Of a stretch of DNA of 64,000 nt, positions 52,818-60,245 are shown in pieces. The stretch's first letter is position 1. The number at the start of each line of letters is the position of its first letter. The notes beneath the pieces are model-generated. The model did not search any database and was not told where the DNA came from. It worked only from the letters and a program-made list of their open reading frames with translations. The stretch covers positions 321,984-385,983 of the forward strand of contig NZ_BAABAQ010000009.1 of NCBI RefSeq assembly GCF_039537505.1. The letters are read 5' to 3'. Made by a program: the position numbers and the translations under genes. The DNA comes from Streptosporangium oxazolinicum (GTDB lineage Bacteria > Actinomycetota > Actinomycetes > Streptosporangiales > Streptosporangiaceae).

Positions 52818-53846
52818 TCAGGAGGCGCGGGGCAGCGCCTGGGGCTCCGTACCCAGCTCGCGCAGCTTGGCACGGACCTCGTCGGGGCTCTCCCCGGCGA
52901 CGGTGAGCCGGGACGTGGCGAACACCTCGCCGTCGGCGTCGGTGATCGGGTCGCCGCTGTAGGGGACCTCGCCGCTGAAGCGGGCGGCGCAGAGATGGTC
53001 GCGAAGCTCGGGCCGGGCGTGCAGGGAGAAGATCGGCAGCCGGGTCGCCATCGCGGCCAGCCGCATGGTGCCCGACACCCGGGGATTGATCTCCAGCAGG
53101 TGCACCTCGCCACTGCGGGTCAGCAGGAACTCCACCTCCAGGTAGCCGTGCGCCTCGGCCAGGTCGGCGAGCCGCTTGCCGACGGCCCGCAGCTTGCGCT
53201 CCCACGCGCCGCCGAGCGCCGGGCTGGGGCACAGCCGCAGCCGCCGCCACGGCGGGACCAGGTCCGGTGAGGTCGCCCCCTTCCAGACCGGCGGGAACGT
53301 CGCCGTGCCGTGCTCGTCGCGGTAGATCAGCACCGAGTACTCGATCCCGTCGACGTACAGCTCGCCCAGCTCGTTGGGGGCCAGGTCGCACTCGCCCGCG
53401 CGGGCCAGCCGGGTGCCGACGCTCTGCGTGCCGTGCCGGTCCTTGATGACCACGGGGGTGTCGGGGCCCGCGTCGGGCAGCGGCTCGCCGGCCCGCGCCC
53501 ACGGCGGGGAGACCAGGTGGTAACGGTCGAAGAACTCCTTCATCAGGATCTTGTCGCTGCCCAGCGAGGCGCACAGCCGCGACTGGCACTCGGCCCCGTG
53601 ACCGAGCTCGCGGAGCCGGAAGGCGAGCAGCTGGTCGCGGCCGAGGGTCGTGTGGCTGGAGTGGAAGACCACCGTCGCCTGCGGCGCCCCGCCGATCGCG
53701 TCGAGCAGCGGGGCCACATCGACGCGGTGGTCCTCGCCGGTGAAGACGACCCGGTCCTGCGGGCCGAGGTCGACGAAGTGGCCGAACCAGCTCTCCAGGC
53801 TGGCAGGGGCGACGGCGTGGATGACGGGGGACATTTGTCGGCTCAT
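52818..53846 (-). CDS. ATP-grasp ligase
   Basis: 342-aa enzyme with the ATP-grasp fold: CASLGSDKILMKEFFDRYHLVSPPW (central domain entry), TPVVIKDRHGTQSVGT (Lys for ATP) and the metal site EVEFLLTRSGEVHLLEINPRVSGT, with Glu and Asn ligands intact. It joins a carboxylate to an amine, forming an amide through an acyl phosphate. ATG at 53846 has GGAG eight bases upstream. It is last in the purF-like operon and close to the DegT gene. In this cluster it could add an amino acid or amine to the peptide in trans, or make a dipeptide precursor. Confidence 0.9.
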   Translation of the reverse strand: MSRQMSPVIHAVAPASLESWFGHFVDLGPQDRVVFTGEDHRVDVAPLLDAIGGAPQATVVFHSSHTTLGRDQLLAFRLRELGHGAECQSRLCASLGSDKILMKEFFDRYHLVSPPWARAGEPLPDAGPDTPVVIKDRHGTQSVGTRLARAGECDLAPNELGELYVDGIEYSVLIYRDEHGTATFPPVWKGATSPDLVPPWRRLRLCPSPALGGAWERKLRAVGKRLADLAEAHGYLEVEFLLTRSGEVHLLEINPRVSGTMRLAAMATRLPIFSLHARPELRDHLCAARFSGEVPYSGDPITDADGEVFATSRLTVAGESPDEVRAKLRELGTEPQALPRAS

Positions 53847-53895
53847 GTGGATTACTCCGGAATCGACGCTGGAAACGCTGGAAACAGGAAAGACG

Positions 53896-55230
53896 TTACG
53901 CGGTGCGCGCCATCGAGAATGCGTCGTCGAACGCGTCGAGATACGCGCCGACCAGCGGTGAGTTCGGCTCCCAGAGAAAATTCACCGGCAATTTCATCCA
54001 CCGGGCGAACAATTCCGTGGAACGCGGGAACGGCCGGTCGTTCACCGCCGAGGCGGCCCGTACGGCGGCGGCGACCTGGGGTGACCAGTCGGGCGCGGTG
54101 CCCTGGAAGAGCGGGAAGACGTGCAGCGGCCGGGTGGCCGGGGCGCGCACCTTCAGGCCGCGCTCCTGGCCGGCCACCACCAGCCCGTCCCGGCTGAACG
54201 GGCACTCCGGCGTCACCTCGACGACCCCGTCGTACCACGCCCCCATCGTGACGCCCTCGGCGACGGGGGAGGGGCGCACGCCCGGCAGCTCGCCGAGCCC
54301 CGCGGCCAGGGCGGACATGTTGGCCACCCTGCGCTCCACCAGCTCGTCCAGGCGGTCGAGGTGGCTCTGGGCGAGCACCGCGCCCGGCGTGGAGATGCGG
54401 AAGTTGCCGCCGAGACCGGTGAGCAGGAACGGCTTGTAGCGGACGGCGTCGATGGTCAGGTCGGTGCGGTGCCGGAAGTTGGTCAGCAGGCACGCGCGGG
54501 CGAAGACGTCCTCGGAGTCGGTGAGGAGCATGCCGCCCATGCCCCCGGAGATCAGCTTCCTGCCGCCCACGCTGAAGACCGAGATGTCGCCCATGGAGCC
54601 CACCGGCCGGGAGCGGAAGGTGGAGCCGTGGGCGTGCGAGCAGTCCTCGACCAGGGCGAGCCCGCGCCGGTCGGCCACCGCGCGCAGGGCGTCCATGTCG
54701 CAGCTGTGGCCCCACAGGTGGGTGACGACGATCGCGACCGTACGGGAGGTGACCAGCGCCTCCACGTCCGCCGCGGCCACGTTCCCGCTCGCGTCGCCCG
54801 CGTCGCAGAGCACCGGCACCGCGCCCAGCAGGAACAGCGGCGAGGCGGTGCTGAAGAACGTGAGGTCCGGGACGATCACCTCGTCGCCGGGCCCGATACC
54901 CAGCGCGAAGTAGGCGGCGAGCAGCCCCGCCGTGCCCGAGGTGAGCGCCAGGGCGTGGGCGCGGCCGTGCCGTTCGGCGAACGACCGCTCCAGCTCGGCC
55001 AGCTCGGGGCCGTAGTCGTAGTCGAACGTGCGTCCCAGCGTGACCAGCTCGGCGACCCTGGCCGCCACGCCGTCGTCGTAGACCGGCCACTCGAGCGGGT
55101 GCGGCGGACCCGGGGAGGCCGTGGTCCCTCGCGCGTTCGCGCGGTCGGTGGGTTCGGTCTCCCGCGCGTCCGTACGGCCGGTGGTCCCGATCCCTCGCGC
55201 GTCCGCGCCCGCGGGGTTCAGCGGGCTCAT
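53896..55230 (-). CDS. DegT/DnrJ/EryC1-type PLP aminotransferase
   Basis: 444-aa PLP enzyme of the DegT family with LTSGTAGLLAAYFAL, VIVPDLTFFSTASPLFLLGAVPV, the PLP-binding EDCSHAHGS and the catalytic lysine in SVGGRKLISGGMGG. The N-terminal ~45 residues are Thr/Arg/Ala-rich and probably disordered, with three degenerate repeats of about 11 residues. ATG at 55230 overlaps the methyltransferase stop (ATGA). The usual substrates are keto-sugars, but some act on cyclitols or other ketones. No sugar genes are in the cluster, so a non-sugar substrate is possible. Confidence 0.9.
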   Translation of the reverse strand: MSPLNPAGADARGIGTTGRTDARETEPTDRANARGTTASPGPPHPLEWPVYDDGVAARVAELVTLGRTFDYDYGPELAELERSFAERHGRAHALALTSGTAGLLAAYFALGIGPGDEVIVPDLTFFSTASPLFLLGAVPVLCDAGDASGNVAAADVEALVTSRTVAIVVTHLWGHSCDMDALRAVADRRGLALVEDCSHAHGSTFRSRPVGSMGDISVFSVGGRKLISGGMGGMLLTDSEDVFARACLLTNFRHRTDLTIDAVRYKPFLLTGLGGNFRISTPGAVLAQSHLDRLDELVERRVANMSALAAGLGELPGVRPSPVAEGVTMGAWYDGVVEVTPECPFSRDGLVVAGQERGLKVRAPATRPLHVFPLFQGTAPDWSPQVAAAVRAASAVNDRPFPRSTELFARWMKLPVNFLWEPNSPLVGAYLDAFDDAFSMARTA

Positions 55231-55925
55231 GAGCCGTCCCCCCTGCGGGCCACGAGCCTGGTCACCGCGTGGGTGTGCGGTTCCTCGTGGCCCTTGTGCG
55301 TGTGCGTGGAGTCGGTGTCGGTGGCGCTCAGCACGGTCCACCCGGCGTACCTGGCGAGGTACCAGTCGTGGGGCAGCAGGACCGGCATGCGCATCTCGCC
55401 GGCGGGAGGCAGGTAGGCGTGGCCCCGGTTGAACATCAGCAGGGCGTTGACCCCTCCCGGCCTGGTCGCGGCCTGGAGCGCGGCGACGACGCCGGCGACC
55501 TGATCCTCGTCCTCCAGCCAGTGCAGGACGCTGCACGCCAGCACCCCGTCGAACGAGGCGGGCTCCAGCCCGGCGGTGCGCGCGTCGCCCTGCCGCCACT
55601 CGATCCCGCCGGCGTCGCCCCACGCCCGCGCGCCGTTCTCCAGGGCGGCGGCAGACACGTCCATCGCCAGCACCCGCGCGCCCCGCTGGGCGAGCCGTAC
55701 CGCGTTGCGTCCCTCACCGCACCCCACGTCCAGGACGGCGGGCGCGCCCGCGCCGGGCGGGGTGGCGGGCGGGCCGATCTCCCCGGGGGCTCCGGGCAGG
55801 GAGAGCGCGTCCCCCAGGGCGTCGGAGATCTGGTCCGGCCTGCGCCCCCACAGGCAGGCGGTCCTGGTGTAGCGGGCGTCGCAACCACCGTCGTCGTAGC
55901 CGTTCGGCTGTGTGTTAGGTCCCAT
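55227..55925 (-). CDS. Class I SAM-dependent methyltransferase of the NRPS cluster
   Basis: 232-aa Rossmann methyltransferase: VLDVGCGEGRNAVRLAQRG (motif I), VLAMDVSAAALENGA and FDGVLACSVLHWL. ATG at 55925 has no ribosome site; a TTGACG-17-TAGCCT promoter ending seven bases upstream suggests a leaderless transcript in addition to read-through from the purF-like gene. Its stop overlaps the DegT start. The acceptor is unknown. Confidence 0.85.
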   Translation of the reverse strand: MGPNTQPNGYDDGGCDARYTRTACLWGRRPDQISDALGDALSLPGAPGEIGPPATPPGAGAPAVLDVGCGEGRNAVRLAQRGARVLAMDVSAAALENGARAWGDAGGIEWRQGDARTAGLEPASFDGVLACSVLHWLEDEDQVAGVVAALQAATRPGGVNALLMFNRGHAYLPPAGEMRMPVLLPHDWYLARYAGWTVLSATDTDSTHTHKGHEEPHTHAVTRLVARRGDGS

Positions 55926-55932
55926 TTGGCGG

Positions 55933-55961
55933 AGGCTAGGCGTGGCCTTGATCACCGTCAA
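55933..55961 (-). promoter_or_regulatory. Leaderless promoter for the methyltransferase-DegT-ATP-grasp genes
   Basis: On the minus strand, -35 TTGACG (55961-55956), a 17-bp spacer and -10 TAGCCT (55938-55933), with seven bases to the ATG at 55925. The -35 box overlaps the end of the purF-like gene. Spacing and hexamers fit a sigma-70-like vegetative promoter with transcription starting at the ATG. Confidence 0.6.
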
Positions 55962-57412
55962 CGGGGGTGGACGGCCGCCGGAGGCGCCGCGTGCCGCGGG
56001 GCCTGTGCGGGTACGAGCTTCAACTTGTCGCGTCCCGCGCTCACCGGGGTGGGGTACTCGCCGGTGATGCAGCCCTCGCACAGCCCCTCGCCCGCCGCGC
56101 TCCCGACCGTCCGGCGCATGCCCGCCACCGACAGGTGCGCCAGGCTCGTCGCGCCGATGATCCGGCACACCTCCTCGACCTCGCGGCCGGTCGCCACCAG
56201 CTCACCGGTGTCGACGATGTCCACCCCGTAGTGGCAGGGCGCAATCAGCGCCGGCGCGGCGATCCGCACGTGCACCTCGCTCGCCCCCGACTCGCGCAGC
56301 AGCGTGACGATCCGCCGCATGGTGGACCCGCGCACGATCGAGTCGTCGACCACCACGACCCTGGCCCCGTCCACCGGCGAGCCGATGGAGAACTTGCGCC
56401 GCAGCTTGCGCTCGCGCTGCCGCCGGTCGGGCTCGATGAACGTCCGGCCCACCTGCTCGTCGCGGACCAGTGCCCCGGACAGCGGGAGCCCGGCCGCCCG
56501 CGCGTACCCCCGGGCGGCGGGCACCCCGGAGGCGGGGACGGCCACGACCAGGTCGGCGTCCACCGGGGACTCCAGCGCGAGCCGCTCGCCGAACGCCACC
56601 CGCGTCGCGCCGGTCCTGGCGCCGTCGATCCTGGAGTCCTGCCTGGTCAGGTAGAGGTGCTCGAACACGCAGAAGCTGCGCGGGGCGGGGTCGGCCACCC
56701 GGTGCTCCCCGGCCAGGCGGCCGTCGCGCAGGACCAGCAGCTCGCCCGGCTCCACCTCCCGCTGCCCGGAGCAGCCGAGCGCGTCGAGCGTGCAGGTCTC
56801 CGAGGCGACGACCGCCCTGCCCTCGGCGAACCCGGCGACCAGGGGGCGCATGCCGTGCGGGTCCCTGAAGGCCACGAGCCGGTCGCCGACGGCGCACACC
56901 ACCGAGTACGCGCCGCGCAACTCCCGCACGGCCCGCGCGACCGCCGCCACGATCGGATCGCCGTGCCGAGGTTCCGGGGCGTCCAGGGCGCCCGCGAGGA
57001 GGGCGAGGATGACCTCGGAGTCGCTGGTCGAGCGGAACCCGTAGCCCTCGCGGCAGAGCCGGGCGCGCAGGTCGGCGGCGTTGGTGAGGTCCCCGTTGTG
57101 CGCCAGCGCGATGCGCCGCGCCTCGTGGACGAGGGGCTGGGAGTTCTCCAGCAGCGTGGCGCCCGTGGTGGAGTACCGGGTGTGGGCGACCGCGAGCCTC
57201 CCGGCCGGCCAGTCGTCGCGGGCGTCGCGGGCCGAGTCACCGCGCTCCGAGCGCGAGGCGAATCCCAGCGACCTCCGGACCTGCACGCCGCCGGGCCCGG
57301 CCACCGCGATGCCCCACGACTCCTGGCCGCGGTGCTGCAGGGTGACGAGCCCGTCGAAGGCCGGCTGCCCGGCGGTCCCGTCGAGAACAGATACGCCGGC
57401 TATTCCACACAT
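55958..57412 (-). CDS. purF-like: Amidophosphoribosyltransferase (PurF) homologue within the NRPS cluster
   Basis: 484-aa glutamine PRPP amidotransferase. Cys2 at the very N-terminus (MCGIAGVSVL) is the glutaminase nucleophile without a propeptide; LQHRGQESWG and AHNGD belong to the glutaminase domain. The PRPP loop VVVVDDSIVRGST is intact. Four cysteines (SFCVFEHLYL, APCHYG, GLCEGC) match the iron-sulfur ligands of the B. subtilis type. ATG at 57412 has AAGGGGAG. It is first in the operon with a methyltransferase, DegT and ATP-grasp, divergent from mbtH, so it belongs to the cluster. It may provide phosphoribosylamine for a purine-like part, or be a drug-resistant copy of a target. Confidence 0.9.
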   Translation of the reverse strand: MCGIAGVSVLDGTAGQPAFDGLVTLQHRGQESWGIAVAGPGGVQVRRSLGFASRSERGDSARDARDDWPAGRLAVAHTRYSTTGATLLENSQPLVHEARRIALAHNGDLTNAADLRARLCREGYGFRSTSDSEVILALLAGALDAPEPRHGDPIVAAVARAVRELRGAYSVVCAVGDRLVAFRDPHGMRPLVAGFAEGRAVVASETCTLDALGCSGQREVEPGELLVLRDGRLAGEHRVADPAPRSFCVFEHLYLTRQDSRIDGARTGATRVAFGERLALESPVDADLVVAVPASGVPAARGYARAAGLPLSGALVRDEQVGRTFIEPDRRQRERKLRRKFSIGSPVDGARVVVVDDSIVRGSTMRRIVTLLRESGASEVHVRIAAPALIAPCHYGVDIVDTGELVATGREVEEVCRIIGATSLAHLSVAGMRRTVGSAAGEGLCEGCITGEYPTPVSAGRDKLKLVPAQAPRHAAPPAAVHPR

Positions 57413-57530
57413 AGCTCCCCTTCAAAACCCTAACATTTCACGGAAAGTACGTTAAATCGCTTCTGCTTGACCATGGCATTGTTTGATTGCAACGTCGTGT
57501 CGAATGGTGAATGAAGCAAAGGAGACCCGA

Positions 57531-57743
57531 ATGGCCGAGTCCGTGGAGACCGCCGAGTACACCGTGGTGCTCAATCACGAGGAGCAGTACTCCATATGGT
57601 GGGCCGACCGTGACATTCCCGAGGGCTGGCGGAGCGTCGGCCACAGCGGCACCCGCGAGCAGTGCCTGGCCCACATCGAGGAGGTGTGGACGGACATGCG
57701 TCCTTTGAGCCTGCGCCGCTGGATGGACGGCGAGCGATCCTGA
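57531..57743 (+). CDS. mbtH-like: MbtH-like protein
   Basis: 70-aa MbtH-family activator of adenylation domains with the signature NHEEQYSIWWADRDIPEGWRSVGHSGTREQCLAHIEEVWTDMRPLSLR, including the three conserved Trp. AAAGGAG precedes the ATG. It is directly before the A-PCP-methyltransferase gene and divergent from the purF-like operon, so it probably assists that A domain and the other two in trans. Confidence 0.97.
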   Translation: MAESVETAEYTVVLNHEEQYSIWWADRDIPEGWRSVGHSGTREQCLAHIEEVWTDMRPLSLRRWMDGERS

Positions 57744-57797
57744 CCCGCAGGCCCGCCGACGAACGGTCCCCGAGGACGGTCCCCTAAGGAGGAGCCG

Positions 57798-60245
57798 ATG
57801 GACACGATCCAGGAGCACGACGCGCGCCTGGTCGTCGAGGAGTGGAACCGCACCGAGCTGGCCGACGAGCCGGCGACCGTCATCGAACGGTTCGCCGCCC
57901 AGGTCGCCAGGTCGCCCGCCGCCCCGGCGCTGACGGACGAGGAGGGCACCGCCCTCACCTACGACGAGGTGCGCCGCGCCGCCAACCGCCTGGCCGGGCA
58001 CCTGCTCGGCCTCGGCCTGCGCCGCGAGGACCGCTGCGCGGTCTACCAGCGCCGCTCGGCCGGAATGGTCGTGTCCATGTTCGGGACACTGGCCGCCGGG
58101 GGCGCGTACGTGCCGATCGACGAGGGCAACCCGCCCGAGCGGGTCGAGGCGATCCTGCGCGACGCCGGCACCGCCGTGGTGCTGGCCGACTCCACCACCG
58201 AGGCCGAGGTGCCGCCGGGCCCGTGGTGCGTGGTCAACGTCGACGACCACCCGGGGAGCGACGAGAGCGACCCCGGCGTGCCGCTGCACCCGGCCAACCT
58301 CGCCTACGTCATGTACACCTCGGGCAGCACGGGCGCGCCCAAGGGCGTCCTCATCGAGCACCGCGCGGTCACCGCGTTCGTCCGGGGCGCCCAGCACCTG
58401 TACGGGCTCTCGCCGCAGGACCGCTTCGTGCAGTTCTCCTCGATCGCCTTCGACGTCTCCACCTTCGACGCCTTCGGGGCGCTGCTGTCGGGAGCGGCCC
58501 TGCACGTCGCCTCCACCGAGACCCGCACCTCCTCGACGCGCTTCCGCGACCTGCTGCGCGAACGCCGCATCTCCGTCTACATGGGCACCCCCGGGATGCT
58601 GAGACTCCTGGAGCCCGGCGACTTCCCCGACCTGCGGGTCGTCGCCGTCGGCGGCGAGAGCTACTCGGGCGAGTTCACCACCCGCTGGGCGGCCGGGCGC
58701 AGGTTCGTCAACAGCTACGGGCCCACCGAGACCACCGTCGGCGTCATCACCCAGGAGTGCGAGGGAAGCTGGGACACCTCACCGCCCATCGGCCGCGCCA
58801 TGCCCAACCACCGGGCCTACGCCCTGGACGAGGCGATGCGTCCCGTCCCGATCGGCACGGTCGGCGAGCTGTACGTCGGCGGACCCGGCCTCGGACGCGG
58901 CTACCTGGGCCGCCCCGGCACGAGCGCGGCCTCCTTCGTCCCCGACCCGTTCGCCACCACGCCCGGCGAGCGGCTCTACCGCACCGGCGACCTGGTGCGC
59001 TGGACCCCCGAGGGCGAGCTGGTCTTCGCCGGGCGGGCCGACCGCCAGGTCAAGGTCCGCGGTGTCCGCGTCGAGCTGGAGGAGATCGAGGCGACCCTCC
59101 ACAGGCACCCGGAGGTCGCGCACGCCGTGGTCGAGGCCGAGGCGCGCGACGACGGCGACGCCCGCCTGATCGCCTACGTCGCCTCCACCGCCGAGGAGCC
59201 GCCCGGCGTGACCGAGCTGCGCGAGACCGCGGCCCGGTGGCTGACGGCCCCGCTGGTGCCCAACGAGTTCGTCCACGTGCCCGAGATCCCGCTCACCCCG
59301 GCCGGCAAGGTCGACCACGACGCCCTGGCCCAGGCCAGGGGGGAGCGCACGGACACGACCACCGAGACCGACGACGGTGAGTGGACGCCGACCCGGCGCA
59401 GGGTGGCCGAGGAGATCGTGAAACCGCTGCTCGGCGTCGACTCCCTCGGCCCGCACGACCACTTCTTCGAACTGGGCGGCACCAGCATCCAGGTCATCCA
59501 GCTCCTCGGCAAGGTACGCACGATCTTCGGCATCGAGGTGCCGGTCGTCGAGTTCTTCGACCGGCCCACCATCGCCGGGGTCGCCGACGCCGTCGACTCC
59601 GAGGTCCGCTCCGACATCAAGGACATCGTCCGCGAGGGCTGGGACGACATCGCCGACCGCTACGCCGCCTTCCAGTCGGAGTTCTCCGACGGCCCCCGGA
59701 TGACCTGGACCGATCACCTGCTCGGGATGCTGCCCGGCGAGGGCGCGGCCGTGCTGGAACTGGGCGTCGGCGGCGGCCACGAGTCGTCGCGCCGCCTGGC
59801 CGAGGCGCACGACCTCACCGCCGTGGACATCTCCGCCGAGCAGCTCAGGCTCGCCGCCAAGACCCTGCCCGGCGCGAGGCTCGTCCAGGCCGACATGGCC
59901 GAGGCGGAGTTCCCCGACGCCTCCTTCGACGCGGTCGTGTCCATCTACACCCTCACCCACCTGCCCAGGGAGGAGCTGCCCGGCCTGCTGGAGGGCATCA
60001 CCCGCTGGCTGAAGCCGGGCGGCCTGCTGCTGGCCACGCTCATGACCGAGGACATCCCCGGCGCGGTGGAGGAGTGGTTCGGCTCGACCATGTTCTTCTC
60101 CGGCTTCCCCACCGAGGAGAACCTGCGCCTGCTGCGCGAGGCGGGCCTGGTCCCCGAACGCGACGAGGTCGTGGCGCAGCGGACACCGCTCGGGGAGTCG
60201 CGCTTCCTCTGGGTGATCGCGAGGAAGACGGAGGGGCCCTCGTGA
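57798..60245 (+). CDS. NRPS, A-PCP-methyltransferase
   Basis: 815-aa protein with an unusual order. Adenylation domain (about 25-515): MYTSGSTGAPKGVLIEH, NSYGPTETT, YRTGD, AGKVDH. Pocket code D-V-F-M-A-G-S-V-G-K, which I do not recognise; the alpha-amino Asp is present. PCP (about 540-605): FFELGGTSIQVIQL with Thr before the Ser. C-terminal class I methyltransferase (about 640-815): VLELGVGGGHESSRRLAEAHDLTAVDISAEQ and DAVVSIYTLTHL. There is no condensation domain, so it must present its substrate to the C domains of the next protein. AAGGAGGAG ribosome site; its stop overlaps the next GTG (GTGA). Confidence 0.9.
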   Translation: MDTIQEHDARLVVEEWNRTELADEPATVIERFAAQVARSPAAPALTDEEGTALTYDEVRRAANRLAGHLLGLGLRREDRCAVYQRRSAGMVVSMFGTLAAGGAYVPIDEGNPPERVEAILRDAGTAVVLADSTTEAEVPPGPWCVVNVDDHPGSDESDPGVPLHPANLAYVMYTSGSTGAPKGVLIEHRAVTAFVRGAQHLYGLSPQDRFVQFSSIAFDVSTFDAFGALLSGAALHVASTETRTSSTRFRDLLRERRISVYMGTPGMLRLLEPGDFPDLRVVAVGGESYSGEFTTRWAAGRRFVNSYGPTETTVGVITQECEGSWDTSPPIGRAMPNHRAYALDEAMRPVPIGTVGELYVGGPGLGRGYLGRPGTSAASFVPDPFATTPGERLYRTGDLVRWTPEGELVFAGRADRQVKVRGVRVELEEIEATLHRHPEVAHAVVEAEARDDGDARLIAYVASTAEEPPGVTELRETAARWLTAPLVPNEFVHVPEIPLTPAGKVDHDALAQARGERTDTTTETDDGEWTPTRRRVAEEIVKPLLGVDSLGPHDHFFELGGTSIQVIQLLGKVRTIFGIEVPVVEFFDRPTIAGVADAVDSEVRSDIKDIVREGWDDIADRYAAFQSEFSDGPRMTWTDHLLGMLPGEGAAVLELGVGGGHESSRRLAEAHDLTAVDISAEQLRLAAKTLPGARLVQADMAEAEFPDASFDAVVSIYTLTHLPREELPGLLEGITRWLKPGGLLLATLMTEDIPGAVEEWFGSTMFFSGFPTEENLRLLREAGLVPERDEVVAQRTPLGESRFLWVIARKTEGPS

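Noticed and set aside
59381..60241. In-frame extension upstream of the C-PCP-C protein
   Set aside because: The extension lies in the wrong frame of the A-PCP-MT gene and is Arg-rich nonsense; the GTG at 60242 with a GTGA overlap is the natural start.
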